Shown: positions 43,440-52,237 of the stretch, one piece after another
Layout of the letters: each line of letters opens with the position of its first letter
Numbering within the stretch: position 1 is the stretch's first letter
NCBI RefSeq assembly: GCF_026891935.1
Contig: NZ_JAPTGC010000008.1
Span: forward strand, 29,284-93,283
Source of the DNA: Methanocorpusculum vombati
GTDB taxonomy: Archaea; Halobacteriota; Methanomicrobia; Methanomicrobiales; Methanocorpusculaceae
Direction: 5' to 3'
DNA: 64,000 nucleotides
Notes under the pieces: generated by a model
Database searches by the model: none
The model's input: the letters and a program-made list of their open reading frames with translations, nothing else
Told to the model about the DNA's origin: nothing
Translations under genes and position numbers: made by a program

Positions 43440-43504
43440 TTCGTTCCCAACATAAAAGGCTGGTCGTCGAATTCGTCAATACACGAAGTAATAGATACGA
43501 ACTC

Positions 43505-43511
43505 ATATATA
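43505..43511 (+). promoter_or_regulatory. TATA box of ribK-ribB
   Basis: ATATATA about 28 bases before the ribK ATG (43536), the usual TATA-to-start distance for a leaderless archaeal mRNA. No ribosome site precedes the ATG, which fits. Confidence 0.5.
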
Positions 43512-43535
43512 GGAAACAACCCAATAGTGAGTATC

Positions 43536-44210
43536 ATGGTTACAGTCGATGCAGAGGATACCCTCTGTCTGAAGCGTATTGCAGCAATGGGAGGATGCAA
43601 AGGACCGGTCCGTCTCTCGACACAAAGTCTCGGCGAACAGCTGGGCATCAGCCAGCAGACCGCTTCGCGCAGACTGCGGTCACTGGAAACTGCACATCTC
43701 ATCTCCCGGACGACCGAATCATCGGGACAGTTCGTACTGGTAACAAAAACCGGCGAAGAACTGCTGCGCCGCGAGTTCTCCGAGTACTGCAAAATCTTTG
43801 ACCGTATCGGCGGGCACTACGTCCTCACCGGCAGCGTAATCTCCGGCGTCGGGGAAGGCAGATACTACATGTCCATCCCGCACTATCAGGAAAAGTTCAC
43901 CGAACTCTGCGGATTCACCCCGTACCCCGGGACCCTGAACGTAAAACTAAACCCGCAGAGCGTCCTTGTCCGCAAACGGATCGACACACTTGAATGGATC
44001 ACCGTTCCCGGATTCTCCGACGAACACCGGACCTTCGGCGAAGCACGCTGTATCCCCTGCAGAATCGACAACATTCCCTGTGCGATCGTGGTCCCCGGCC
44101 GCACTCATTATCCGGAAGACATTATTGAAGTAATCTCCGGCGTCCCTCTGCGCGGAACGCTCGGACTCAGTGACAACGACAGCGTAGAGGTAGAAATTGG
44201 CTATGATTGA
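43536..44210 (+). CDS. ribK: CTP-dependent riboflavin kinase with N-terminal HTH
   Basis: 224 aa. The winged HTH (about 25-90; LGEQLGISQQTASRRLRSL) is fused to the archaeal RibK beta-barrel (about 95-224; GEGRYYMSIPHYQEKF, GFTPYPGTLNVKL, GRTHYPEDIIEVI). Phosphorylates riboflavin with CTP to give FMN, and may also regulate transcription. ATG 43536 is used, leaderless. Overlaps ribB start by eight bases. Confidence 0.94.
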   Translation: MVTVDAEDTLCLKRIAAMGGCKGPVRLSTQSLGEQLGISQQTASRRLRSLETAHLISRTTESSGQFVLVTKTGEELLRREFSEYCKIFDRIGGHYVLTGSVISGVGEGRYYMSIPHYQEKFTELCGFTPYPGTLNVKLNPQSVLVRKRIDTLEWITVPGFSDEHRTFGEARCIPCRIDNIPCAIVVPGRTHYPEDIIEVISGVPLRGTLGLSDNDSVEVEIGYD

Positions 44211-44880
44211 AAAAGCATTGGACGCCCTGAAACAGGGCAAGGTAATTCTGCTGTACGACTTTGACAACCGCGAAAAAGAGACGGACTTTGCAATCCTCTC
44301 CTCCGCAGTCACCCCGGAAACAATCAGAATGTTCAGAAAAGACGGCGGCGGCCTGATCTGTACCGCAATCTCCGGAGCAGCAGCGCAGGCATTCGGTCTG
44401 CCGTTTGCATCCGATGCCCTGCGGTTCGCCGGAGACATTGTGGAAAAAGAAGGAGACGTTCCCTACGACCGGCGCAACCACTCATCCTTCTCACTCTGGG
44501 TAAACCACCGCAACACCTACACCGGCGTCACCGACCGGGACCGGGCACTGACCGTCACCTCCATTGCAGAGTACGTGAAAAACTTTGAAAACGGAACAAC
44601 CGGAAAATTCTCCGATGACTTCCGTACACCGGGTCACATGGCACTGCTGCGCGCAGCAGACGACCTGCTGGATCAGCGCCGGGGCCAGACGGAATTATCA
44701 GTTGCCCTGGCACAGATGGCCGGCGTAACTCCTGCCGTAACCATCTGCGAAATGATGGCAGACAATGGTCTTGCCCTGGACAAAGAAGGGGCAAAAGCAT
44801 ATGCAAAAGAGCACGGACTGGTATTTATCGAGGGACAGGAAGTACTTGACGAATGGGAGCGGCGCAGAGCCGCAGCCTGA
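44203..44880 (+). CDS. ribB: 3,4-dihydroxy-2-butanone-4-phosphate synthase
   Basis: About 225 aa. It supplies the four-carbon unit of riboflavin from ribulose-5-phosphate. DNREKETDFAI (acidic loop), SSFSLWVNHRNTYTGVTDRDRA and FRTPGHMALLRA (catalytic His) are diagnostic. ATG 44203 is preferred; a TTG at 44197 in the same frame is closer to the GAGG at 44187-44190 and is the alternative. Translationally coupled to ribK. Confidence 0.94.
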   Translation: MIEKALDALKQGKVILLYDFDNREKETDFAILSSAVTPETIRMFRKDGGGLICTAISGAAAQAFGLPFASDALRFAGDIVEKEGDVPYDRRNHSSFSLWVNHRNTYTGVTDRDRALTVTSIAEYVKNFENGTTGKFSDDFRTPGHMALLRAADDLLDQRRGQTELSVALAQMAGVTPAVTICEMMADNGLALDKEGAKAYAKEHGLVFIEGQEVLDEWERRRAAA

Positions 44881-44914
44881 CCTTTTTTTATTTTTCAGAA
44901 AACAGAAAAAATCT

Positions 44915-45109
44915 TCACGCCTCAAACGTGAAGATCTCCTCAATGGTTGTATTAAAATATCTCGCCATACGGAACGCAAGCTCCAGCGACGGATCGTACT
45001 TGCCCTTCTCAATAGCAAGAATCGTCTGGCGGGTAACCCCGAGCGCCTGTGCAAGCCCCTCCTGCGTGAGATCATGCATGGCCCGATAGACCTTGATCTT
45101 ATTCTTCAT
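44915..45109 (-). CDS. Small XRE-family HTH regulator
   Basis: 64 aa, essentially one HTH (VYRAMHDLTQEGLAQALGVT, RQTILAIEKGKYDPS), similar to YgzD-like regulators paired with DUF2178 membrane proteins. Start overlaps the upstream membrane protein stop by 11 bases. Probably represses its own two-gene operon. Confidence 0.88.
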   Translation of the reverse strand: MKNKIKVYRAMHDLTQEGLAQALGVTRQTILAIEKGKYDPSLELAFRMARYFNTTIEEIFTFEA

Positions 45110-45731
45110 CGTCATCCCACTCCCCGAACTTGTGAGAGTAATAAATTCTGAATGCAACATAGATGAACAGCATCAGGACAAGCAGAAGAATCTGAATCAC
45201 TCCGAATATCCCGAGATGCGAAATCGCAATCATCTCCGGCGGCGCCGGGAAGATATTGATGACCTCCATCGGGTCGGCAGTTACAGAGTAAACAACATCC
45301 GTTACATTCTGGTGAATCGTGAACGCAACCGAACCATCCACAGGTGGCTGGGTAAGGTTCATCGCATGAAGCACCCCGTTTCCGGCATCCTGCACGGAGT
45401 TTATTTTATGCGGTCCGGGGACGGAAACAATAAAATTCTGAAAACCTAAGGAAGCACTGAAAACATACACGACCGTTGCAAGATTTACCGAAAAAAAGCT
45501 GACCCAGAACGCTTTCAGCGTAGCTGACGCTGTCTTCATATCAATGAGATTCTGACGCTCGTCGGCATAGCAGTCCGTCACTTTCCTGCGCAGAACAAAA
45601 TACAGCAGCGCTCCCGCAACAAAGCCCACACCGATAATGAACGGATTGGAAGCCTGAATGGACTCCCAGAAAAGCAGAACCTCAATGAGACCGATAATAC
45701 CGATGATAATATAGAAGTTATTTTGTTTCAT
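45099..45731 (-). CDS. DUF2178-like membrane protein
   Basis: 210 aa from ATG 45731. Two N-terminal helices (about 5-23 and 31-45) are followed by CYADERQNLIDMKTASATL, the DUF2178-type cytoplasmic loop, then another helix, an extracellular domain of about 80 aa and a C-terminal helix. Partner of the small XRE regulator downstream. Archaeal genomes carry several such pairs of unknown role. Confidence 0.75.
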   Translation of the reverse strand: MKQNNFYIIIGIIGLIEVLLFWESIQASNPFIIGVGFVAGALLYFVLRRKVTDCYADERQNLIDMKTASATLKAFWVSFFSVNLATVVYVFSASLGFQNFIVSVPGPHKINSVQDAGNGVLHAMNLTQPPVDGSVAFTIHQNVTDVVYSVTADPMEVINIFPAPPEMIAISHLGIFGVIQILLLVLMLFIYVAFRIYYSHKFGEWDDDEE

Positions 45732-45786
45732 GACTGTCAACCCTGCCGAAACTCCCGCCACCATCTGCGGGGGATGTATGCAACCT

Positions 45787-45797
45787 TTTACATTATA
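45787..45797. promoter_or_regulatory. Operator-like element, XRE/DUF2178 side
   Basis: TTTTACATTAT, continuing into ACAATTGTGTA, 56 bases upstream of the DUF2178 start codon on the minus strand. The same 11-mer recurs at 46142. Confidence 0.4.
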
Positions 45798-46141
45798 CAA
45801 TTGTGTACAGGGATATTATATCTTTCTCATCTCGGAAGATACCTGGTTCAGAAAAAAAGAGAACTCATGTGGTATCAGCCGTCTCATGGGGGTTTCACCG
45901 GCTGATTACCATTTGGGTTTTCCTGTGGTGTGTGGTATGAATGGGTGTGTGTGTATGTGACTGATTCTTACCTGTTTGGATTTGGTGTGTTGTGTGTGCT
46001 GTTGTCTTTCTTGCTGAATGTTTTTTTCTGTACTTACTGTAGAGGAGGAATTTTCATCTATTTCCTGGAGGAAACGGGAATGACCAGCTCTTGTGCCGGG
46101 GGACACCATCCTGATCTCCCATCCCTTCAGTGTATAGTATA

Positions 46142-46156
46142 TTTTACATTATGTAA
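46142..46156. promoter_or_regulatory. Operator-like palindrome, radical SAM gene side
   Basis: TTTTACATTATGTAA: TTACAT (46144-46149) and ATGTAA (46151-46156) are inverted around one base, directly next to TATA-like sequence (GTATAT and AATATATAG), about 70 bases before the YgiQ-like gene. Confidence 0.45.
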
Positions 46157-46226
46157 TATATAGTTTCCCGTAAGAACAGACATCCGCGACACTTATCACC
46201 CCTCCGGTACAACATAGAAAACAATT

Positions 46227-48056
46227 ATGAGCATCCCCCAGAATCCTTTGCCGCAGCCGGAGTTTTTGCCGATGACGCCCAAGGAACTGAAGAAATGCGG
46301 GGTCATACAACCCGATATCATTCTTGTCTCAGGCGACGCCTATGTGGATCATCCCTCCTTTGCCACAGCCCTGCTCGGGAGGGCACTGTGGGATGCGGGC
46401 TTTACCGTAGGCGTCATTGCCCAGCCGGACTGGACGGATCACAACCTCAAAAGCTTCAAACGGCTGGGAAAACCGCGCCTGTTTTTTGCTGTCGTCCCGG
46501 GTGCCGTCGACCCGCTGGTCAACGCCTACACACCGGCACTGAAAAAGCGGTCAAAGGACAGTTACTCGCCCGGCGGCAGACTCACCCGCCCGGAACGCAC
46601 AACCATCGTATATACAAACGCTCTCCACTGGCAGTACCCCCAGATCCCGATTGTCATCGGCGGGATTGAAGCAAGTCTCCGACGGTTCGCCCACTACGAC
46701 TACTGGAGCAACAGCGTCAGACAGGGAATCCTTGCCGACGCACCGGCCTCACTTCTTGTGTACGGCATGGGCGAACTTGCCCTCATTGAGATCGCAAAAC
46801 GGATGCAGCAGGGCGACACCGTCGACACCATCCGCGACATTCCCGGTACCTGCTGGACAATGAGCGTAGGCGAGTTCCGTAAAAACCCGCCGGAAGACGC
46901 CGTAGTGCTGCAGTCCTATCCGAACGTCGTCGGCAAAGGAGTATTTGCAAACGCCTACGCGACCATGTACCGCGAAGGACACAAACGGCTCGTACAACCG
47001 CACCCCAAAACCGTAATCGTAGCAAACCCGCCCATGCGTCCCGTAACCACAGAAGAACTCGACCACCTCTACGAACTGCCGTTCACCCGGAAACAGCATC
47101 CCTCTTACAAAGAACCAATCCCGGCGCTTGAACCGGTACAATTCTCTCTGGTAACCCATCGCGGCTGTTTCGGCGGCTGCTCGTTCTGTGCGATCACACA
47201 TCATCAGGGGAGAATCGTCACCTCACGAAGCGAAGACTCCCTCATCCGTGAAGCAGAACGCATGACCGAAATGCCGGAGTTCCGGGGAACCATTCAGGAT
47301 GTCGGCGGACCGACCGCCAACATGTATGGCTGCACCTGCAAAACATGGGAAACAGGAACCCCCTGCCCCGATAAAAACTGCATAAAATGCGGAGCATTCA
47401 CGAACGGAACGGAACGGCAGCTGGCACTCCTGGAACGTCTGCGCAATCTTCCAAAGGTCAAACACGTATTCATCAGTTCCGGCATCCGCTTCGACCTCAT
47501 ACCCAAAGGCGACTTGGGAGACCATTACCTGCTGGAACTGCGGGACCACTACATCTCCGGACACCTGAAAGTCGCGCCCGAACACATCTCCGAGCGCGTA
47601 ACCGAACTGATGAACAAACCGCGGAACCGTGTGTTTTACGACTTCCACGTACACTTTGAATCATTGCAGAAACGAAAAACACCCAAAGGAAAGAACCGGC
47701 AGTATCTGGTACCGTACCTCATGTCCTCCCATCCCGGATGCCGGATTGAAGACATGATCGATCTTGCGCTGTACCTGCGCAAATACAACCTTTACACCGA
47801 ACAGGTACAGGACTTCACGCCGGTTCCCATGACCCTGTCCACAGCAATGTACTACAGCGGCATACACCCTCTTACCCGACAGAAGGTCTATGTACCGGTC
47901 GGCGGCGAAAAACGCATCCAGCGTGCCCTTCTGCAGTGGAAAGACCCAAAACAGTATGACCTTGCCATCGTCGGACTACTGCAGGCAAAAAGAAGCGATC
48001 TTATCGGTGATCTGATACCCGCACGCGGCAAGTTCCCCAAAGAGAAAAAAACATAA
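46227..48056 (+). CDS. YgiQ-family radical SAM protein
   Basis: 609 aa, the full length for UPF0313/YgiQ. N-terminal conserved SGDAYVDHPSF, then GGIEASLRRFAHYDYW, the radical SAM cluster GCFGGCSFC (CxxxCxxC, about residues 313-320), VGGPTANMYGC, and PEHISE. Reaction unknown in spite of wide conservation. Leader has a palindromic element near the TATA. T9 at 48072-48080 probably ends the transcript. Confidence 0.92.
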   Translation: MSIPQNPLPQPEFLPMTPKELKKCGVIQPDIILVSGDAYVDHPSFATALLGRALWDAGFTVGVIAQPDWTDHNLKSFKRLGKPRLFFAVVPGAVDPLVNAYTPALKKRSKDSYSPGGRLTRPERTTIVYTNALHWQYPQIPIVIGGIEASLRRFAHYDYWSNSVRQGILADAPASLLVYGMGELALIEIAKRMQQGDTVDTIRDIPGTCWTMSVGEFRKNPPEDAVVLQSYPNVVGKGVFANAYATMYREGHKRLVQPHPKTVIVANPPMRPVTTEELDHLYELPFTRKQHPSYKEPIPALEPVQFSLVTHRGCFGGCSFCAITHHQGRIVTSRSEDSLIREAERMTEMPEFRGTIQDVGGPTANMYGCTCKTWETGTPCPDKNCIKCGAFTNGTERQLALLERLRNLPKVKHVFISSGIRFDLIPKGDLGDHYLLELRDHYISGHLKVAPEHISERVTELMNKPRNRVFYDFHVHFESLQKRKTPKGKNRQYLVPYLMSSHPGCRIEDMIDLALYLRKYNLYTEQVQDFTPVPMTLSTAMYYSGIHPLTRQKVYVPVGGEKRIQRALLQWKDPKQYDLAIVGLLQAKRSDLIGDLIPARGKFPKEKKT

Positions 48057-48080
48057 CAAAACCAAAAAGAATTTTTTTTT
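48057..48080. terminator. Bidirectional T/A-rich terminator
   Basis: Between convergent stops. The plus strand has T9 at 48072-48080, and the minus strand reads TTCTTTTTGGTTTTG past the antiporter stop. Fits poly-U termination for both genes. Confidence 0.5.
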
Positions 48081-49344
48081 ACTGCTGCACTCCCGCAGCA
48101 GCATCCGGTTTCTTCTCGGACCTGAAGAACCAGCCGCGATAAACCAGCGGCACTATCACCGTCGTAATCAGTGACATCAGCACAATTGCAATGAACACCT
48201 CGTTCCCCAGCTGAAGCAGATACTCCTTCTGAACCGCATCGGTTGCCGCGGCTGCCATATCCTGGAAATGTGTCAGCGCAATCAGACCGACGATCATTGC
48301 CACTTCACCCCGGGGGGCCATGCCAAACCCGACGATCAGCGAATCACGGGTGTTCATACCAAGCAGGCGCGCCGGCAGACCGCAGCCCACCACCTTCGTA
48401 ATGATAGCCACCACAATCAGCGCAATGATAAACCACAGCATCTCCGGCTTCTCGAACAGATACTGCAGATCCACAATGATACCCAGCGACACAAAGAAGA
48501 TTGCCGCAAAGATGATGTACAGATACTCCGCACCGAGTTTGATGTCCAGACTATGCTTCAGGCTCACGCGGTTCACACAAACTCCTGCAAGGAACGCACC
48601 GACGATTGCCGACACTCCTACAAACTCCGCTGCCATTGCATAGAAGAACGCAACCATCATCGCAAAGATGAACACGAACTCCGGAAACTGCCGGGCGAGT
48701 TTCGTTGCATCCATCCGGGAGATCAGCGGCGGAATCACCTTGATACCGACAACCGCTGCAATAACCACAAACCCGATAGACTTAATCACGGTCAGGGCAA
48801 CCGCCATCGGTACAAGTTCGCCGGTCGCACCAAGATCCTTGCAGATGGACAGCACAATCAGACTGAGAATATCATCAATAACCGCAGCCCCGATGATGGC
48901 TTTCGCAAACGGCTGGTGAAGTTTTCCCATCTCCCGCAAAACGTTTGCCGTAATCGCAATACTCGTCGCCGTAAGTGCGGTTCCGATGAAGATTGCGGTG
49001 TAGAAATCCATATTGAAGAACAGGGATGTCAGATATCCCCCAATCCAGGGGACGATAACCCCGATGAGGGCTATCACCCCGTACCGCCAGTTGGTGATAT
49101 CACTGAGCTCAAACTCAAACCCAATCACAAAAAGAAGAATGATTGCGCCAAGACCTGCCAGACTCTGGACAAAATCCGTATAGGTGATAAGACCGAGAAC
49201 ACTCGGGCCGACGATAAGACCCACCAGAATTTCGCCGATAACCGCGGACTGGTGGATACGTGTTGCCAGGAGATATCCGCCAAGTGCCACGAAGAGCAGC
49301 AGGCTCATCTGAAACTCGACTGTTGAAGTGATATCCTCCATCAT
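48079..49344 (-). CDS. Cation:proton antiporter (CPA2, NapA/KefB-like)
   Basis: 421 aa with about 12-13 helices. The paired Asp of the ion site is visible in GAAVIDDILSLIVL (about 151-164), and an unwound-helix TATSIAITANVL precedes it. GMAPRGEVAMIVG occurs near the C-terminal half. Exchanges Na+ (or K+) for H+; useful in a methanogen whose Mtr complex pumps Na+. No RCK/TrkA-N domain is attached, arguing against a KefB-type gated channel. Confidence 0.9.
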   Translation of the reverse strand: MMEDITSTVEFQMSLLLFVALGGYLLATRIHQSAVIGEILVGLIVGPSVLGLITYTDFVQSLAGLGAIILLFVIGFEFELSDITNWRYGVIALIGVIVPWIGGYLTSLFFNMDFYTAIFIGTALTATSIAITANVLREMGKLHQPFAKAIIGAAVIDDILSLIVLSICKDLGATGELVPMAVALTVIKSIGFVVIAAVVGIKVIPPLISRMDATKLARQFPEFVFIFAMMVAFFYAMAAEFVGVSAIVGAFLAGVCVNRVSLKHSLDIKLGAEYLYIIFAAIFFVSLGIIVDLQYLFEKPEMLWFIIALIVVAIITKVVGCGLPARLLGMNTRDSLIVGFGMAPRGEVAMIVGLIALTHFQDMAAAATDAVQKEYLLQLGNEVFIAIVLMSLITTVIVPLVYRGWFFRSEKKPDAAAGVQQ

Positions 49345-49397
49345 AATTCAATTTCAGATGGGGGCTGAGATGTAAAAAGAATATCGTTTGGAAGAAG

Positions 49398-49844
49398 TTA
49401 CTCTTCACGAACGGCGAATAATTTTTCGTCCGGAATTGCCTGCATGACATGGAAAAGTTCGTCTTTGATCTCGTTCATGCGGCGCAGGTCCTCCGGGGTT
49501 GCGGTGCCTGCCTCGACTTTTTTCTTGAGTTCGGTTAGTTCCTCACTGGTGAGATGCGTTCCCGGCAGTTCGTCGATGAACAGTCTGTGCCCGTCTGGTT
49601 TGGTGATGACAAAGCTGACGGTGTTGGTATCAGCGACAACCATTCGTTCCGGATGGTGTTTCACGTCGAAGGTAACCTTGAGAGCATCCAGCGGACACCG
49701 GGTGGTGTGGGCAACAATTCTGATATCGTCCTCTTCCCCGGCCCATTTCGCCGCAACAACGGCGATCTTGTAGCCAAGGGCAATCCCGGGACAGGTGTGT
49801 CCGTGCGCTTTGGCTATTGTTTCAAATGCAGGAATCTGTACCAT
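49398..49844 (-). CDS. FmdE-like protein
   Basis: 148 aa. HGHTCPGIALGYKIA near the N-terminus and TTRCPLDAL match the FmdE domain (formylmethanofuran dehydrogenase subunit E-like). This short form lacks the C-terminal zinc-ribbon of longer members and ends in a helical, charged tail. Its link to formylmethanofuran dehydrogenase is only by family name; no fmd/fwd genes are near. Confidence 0.85.
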   Translation of the reverse strand: MVQIPAFETIAKAHGHTCPGIALGYKIAVVAAKWAGEEDDIRIVAHTTRCPLDALKVTFDVKHHPERMVVADTNTVSFVITKPDGHRLFIDELPGTHLTSEELTELKKKVEAGTATPEDLRRMNEIKDELFHVMQAIPDEKLFAVREE

Positions 49845-49875
49845 GATACGTTGAGAAAAAATGGTGGTGATGTGT

Positions 49876-50196
49876 TCAGAGATATTTGTGTGCGCGAAGC
49901 CAGTCTACCTGCGGGGTAGTGTAGCGGTAGACGATGTCGCATTTGTCGTCCTGGAAATCCCACGGGATAACAATGAGAATGTCGCCTTCGCGGATCCAGA
50001 CCCGTTTCTTAATCTTTCCCTTAATCCTGCCAAGACGGGTGACACCGTCCGAGCACCGGACTTTGATATGGTTTGAACCAAGCATCAGCTCTGCCTGGGC
50101 AAACTGTTCTTTTGTGCGACGGTTCGGAAGTTTTACACGAATGATACTTCCGTCTTCTGCTACGTCCTGATTTGCGTTTTCTATTCGACCCAGAAT
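49876..50196 (-). CDS. eif1a: Translation initiation factor aIF1A, start codon non-standard or gene frameshifted
   Basis: OB-fold initiation factor: RVKLPNRRTKEQFAQAELML, then GRIKGKIKKRVWIREGD, IPWDFQD and YRYTTPQVDWLR are all conserved. The only ATG in frame (50085) would delete the first beta strand. Upstream the frame stays open to a TAA at 50230-50232 with no ATG, GTG or TTG. Candidate starts are ATT 50196, CTG 50193 or ATA 50184, with GGGG just before the first. Alternatively, ATG 50221 in another frame opens MYYPNRGRYSGSN and a one-base shift would join it to ENANQDVAEDGS. The N-terminus given here is provisional. Confidence 0.82.
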   Translation of the reverse strand: MLGRIENANQDVAEDGSIIRVKLPNRRTKEQFAQAELMLGSNHIKVRCSDGVTRLGRIKGKIKKRVWIREGDILIVIPWDFQDDKCDIVYRYTTPQVDWLRAHKYL

Positions 50197-50306
50197 ATCT
50201 ACCCCTGTTTGGGTAATACATTGGTTGTGTTATCTGATAAAGATGCCTGATGATCCGTTTTAAAAAAAACTCCTGCCCGGAGACATCTCCCGTGCGAAAG
50301 TATTAA

Positions 50307-50327
50307 TGTATATACATGATATATACA
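50307..50327. promoter_or_regulatory. GntR/YtrA operator over the promoter
   Basis: TGTATATA (50307-50314) and TATATACA (50320-50327), perfect inverted repeat with spacer CATGA, immediately upstream of the GntR gene and overlapping its TATA-like region. YtrA-type regulators bind such dyads and repress their own ABC operon. Confidence 0.65.
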
Positions 50328-50347
50328 ATATGACGCAGGAGGAACTC

Positions 50348-50722
50348 GTGAACATCATCATCAGTAATGCAAGTGATAAGCCCATTTACGAGCAGATTAC
50401 CGCGCAGATCAAACGCATGATCATCAGCGGCGAACTCCCCGAAGGGACCGCGCTGCCGAGCATGCGGCTTCTCGCAAAAGAACTGCGCATCAGTGTAATC
50501 ACCACAAAACGTGCCTACACTGATCTTGAACATGACGGATTCATCGAAACCGTCACCGGCAAAGGAAGTTTTGTCGCAGGATCGAATCTTGAGATTATCA
50601 AGGAAGAACAGATGCGGCTGTGTGAAGAACATCTGCAACAGGCCGTGGATATCGCCGCACAAAGCGGCATTACGTATGAAGAACTTCGGGAAACCCTCGA
50701 ACTCCTCTACAACGGAGAGTAA
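50348..50722 (+). CDS. GntR-family (YtrA-like) transcriptional regulator
   Basis: 124 aa from GTG 50348, chosen because AGGAGGA at 50336-50342 is correctly spaced and the protein then starts with the family-typical NIIISNASDKPIYEQI. ATG 50330 or 50306 would add short extensions. Winged HTH (about 10-75) plus a short C-terminal helical dimerisation domain is the YtrA layout. First gene of a four-gene export operon; the palindrome at 50307-50327 is the likely operator. Confidence 0.9.
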   Translation: MNIIISNASDKPIYEQITAQIKRMIISGELPEGTALPSMRLLAKELRISVITTKRAYTDLEHDGFIETVTGKGSFVAGSNLEIIKEEQMRLCEEHLQQAVDIAAQSGITYEELRETLELLYNGE

Positions 50723-50726
50723 CACA

Positions 50727-51587
50727 ATGGAGTATGCAATACACGTTACGAATCTTTGCAAAGCTTATCAGGACTTTGCGCTGGACAATGTTTCCTTTGC
50801 CGTACCAAAAGGATGCATCATGGGATTCATCGGAGAAAACGGTGCAGGAAAGTCAACAATGATCAAGGCGATGCTTAACCTCGTCCACCGCGATGCAGGG
50901 AAGGTGGAGATCCTCGGAATGGATCTGGACAGTCATGAAAAGGAGATTAAGGAGCGAATTGGCGTGGTGTTTGATGAATGCTGTTTCCACGACAACCTCA
51001 CTCCGGCTGACATTTCCAAAATCCTCGGAAACATCTATCAGAACTGGGACGGGAAACTATATCAAACGTATCTTGTCAGGTTTGGTCTTGGGGAAAAGAA
51101 AAAAATCAAAGAATTTTCCCGCGGCATGAAGATGAAGCTCGGCATTGCTGCGGCTCTTGCACACAACCCGGACGTGCTGATCCTTGATGAAGCCACCAGC
51201 GGTCTTGACCCGATTGTCCGCGAAGAAATTCTTGACATCTTCCTCGACTTTATTCAGGATGAGAACCATGCAGTTCTGATCTCATCGCATATCACGAGCG
51301 ATCTTGACAAGATCGCAGACTATCTGACCTTCATTCATCACGGCAGAGTTGTCTTCTCGACAGGCCGCGACGAACTGATGGACAGCATGGGTGTTGTAAA
51401 ATGCGGCACAGAGGATCTTGCAGGGATCGGGAAAGATCAGGTTATCCGGTACCGGAAGAATCAGTTCGGCTGCGAGGTTTTGATCCGTGACAAAAGGATA
51501 TTTGCCGCAGGGCATCCGGGGGCGGTGATTGATCCGGTAACCACCGAGTCGATTATGCTGTTCTACTCACGGGGTGAAGAACTGTGA
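50727..51587 (+). CDS. ABC-2 type transporter ATP-binding protein
   Basis: 286 aa from ATG 50727 (GGAGAG ten bases upstream). Walker A GENGAGKST, signature region KEFSRGMKMK (a Gly-Met variant of LSGGQ, common in this subfamily), Walker B VLILDEATSGLD, H-loop SSHITSD. It pairs with the two following permeases. YtrA-type operons respond to cell-envelope stress or peptide antibiotics in bacteria; the substrate here is unknown. Confidence 0.93.
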   Translation: MEYAIHVTNLCKAYQDFALDNVSFAVPKGCIMGFIGENGAGKSTMIKAMLNLVHRDAGKVEILGMDLDSHEKEIKERIGVVFDECCFHDNLTPADISKILGNIYQNWDGKLYQTYLVRFGLGEKKKIKEFSRGMKMKLGIAAALAHNPDVLILDEATSGLDPIVREEILDIFLDFIQDENHAVLISSHITSDLDKIADYLTFIHHGRVVFSTGRDELMDSMGVVKCGTEDLAGIGKDQVIRYRKNQFGCEVLIRDKRIFAAGHPGAVIDPVTTESIMLFYSRGEEL

Positions 51588-52231
51588 ACGGGCTGCTCTA
51601 TAAGGATCTGCTGAACCTGAACCCGACGATGAAGTATCTGGCGTTCATGGCGCTGATATTTTGTGTGGTGTTTATTCCGCTGGGAAACGAGCTGCCGGTG
51701 TACATTATTCTGATTATGTTTGGTGCGACGCTGCCGGTGACGGCGATCAGTTTTGATACGGCGGCACGGTGGGATAAGTACGCAGCAAGTCTGCCGCTTT
51801 CCCGCCGGGAGATTGTTGCGGCGCGATACAGCCTGATGATAGGCGGTATTTGTGTTGCAGGCATTATTTCTCTGGCAATTGCGGTGGTGATGACGGTTCT
51901 GATGCCGGGCGAAGGTATTTTTCTTCCATTTATTGATCCGCTGCCGCTGATGGTGATGTTTGTTGCCTGCGGGCTGGTGCTGGGCAGCATTGCCCTGCCG
52001 CTGACCCTGAAGTTCGGGCCGGAGAAGATGCGCTACATCGTTATGGTGATTGCACTGACCCCGGTTGTACTGATGCTTGGTATGATGTTTCTGATGGATC
52101 TTTCCGGAATAATGCCCGCATCCCCGGTGCTGCTGCCCGTTCTTCTGGGTGTTCTGCTCGCGGTGACGGCGGTTGTTGTCGTTGTGTCCTATCTGATCTC
52201 GGTACGGATTTACAGGAAAAAGGAGTTCTAA
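51584..52231 (+). CDS. ABC-2 family permease, first copy
   Basis: 215 aa, about six helices. GTG start at 51584 overlaps the ATPase TGA. The TAARWDKYAASLPLSRREIV cytoplasmic motif and the NGLLYKDLLNL start identify the ABC2_membrane_5-type permease. A paralogue follows after 6 bases, so the transporter is probably a heterodimer. Confidence 0.88.
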   Translation: MNGLLYKDLLNLNPTMKYLAFMALIFCVVFIPLGNELPVYIILIMFGATLPVTAISFDTAARWDKYAASLPLSRREIVAARYSLMIGGICVAGIISLAIAVVMTVLMPGEGIFLPFIDPLPLMVMFVACGLVLGSIALPLTLKFGPEKMRYIVMVIALTPVVLMLGMMFLMDLSGIMPASPVLLPVLLGVLLAVTAVVVVVSYLISVRIYRKKEF

Positions 52232-52237
52232 TAAAAT

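Larger units (their letters stand above)
45732..46226. other. 495-base intergenic region between divergent genes, with repeats
   Basis: No convincing gene. Contains TTTTACATTAT twice (45787-45797 and 46142-46152), the second as a TTACAT-T-ATGTAA palindrome, and a potential hairpin ATCAGCCG (45874-45881) / CGGCTGAT (45899-45906) with added GGT/ACC pairing outside a one-base bulge. T/G-rich DNA from 45910 to 46040 yields only weak, hydrophobic frames. Confidence 0.5.

Noticed and set aside
45930..46163. 77-codon hydrophobic frame before the YgiQ-like gene
   Set aside because: Biased composition from T/G-rich DNA, no family, and it runs over the operator-like palindrome and TATA of the next gene.
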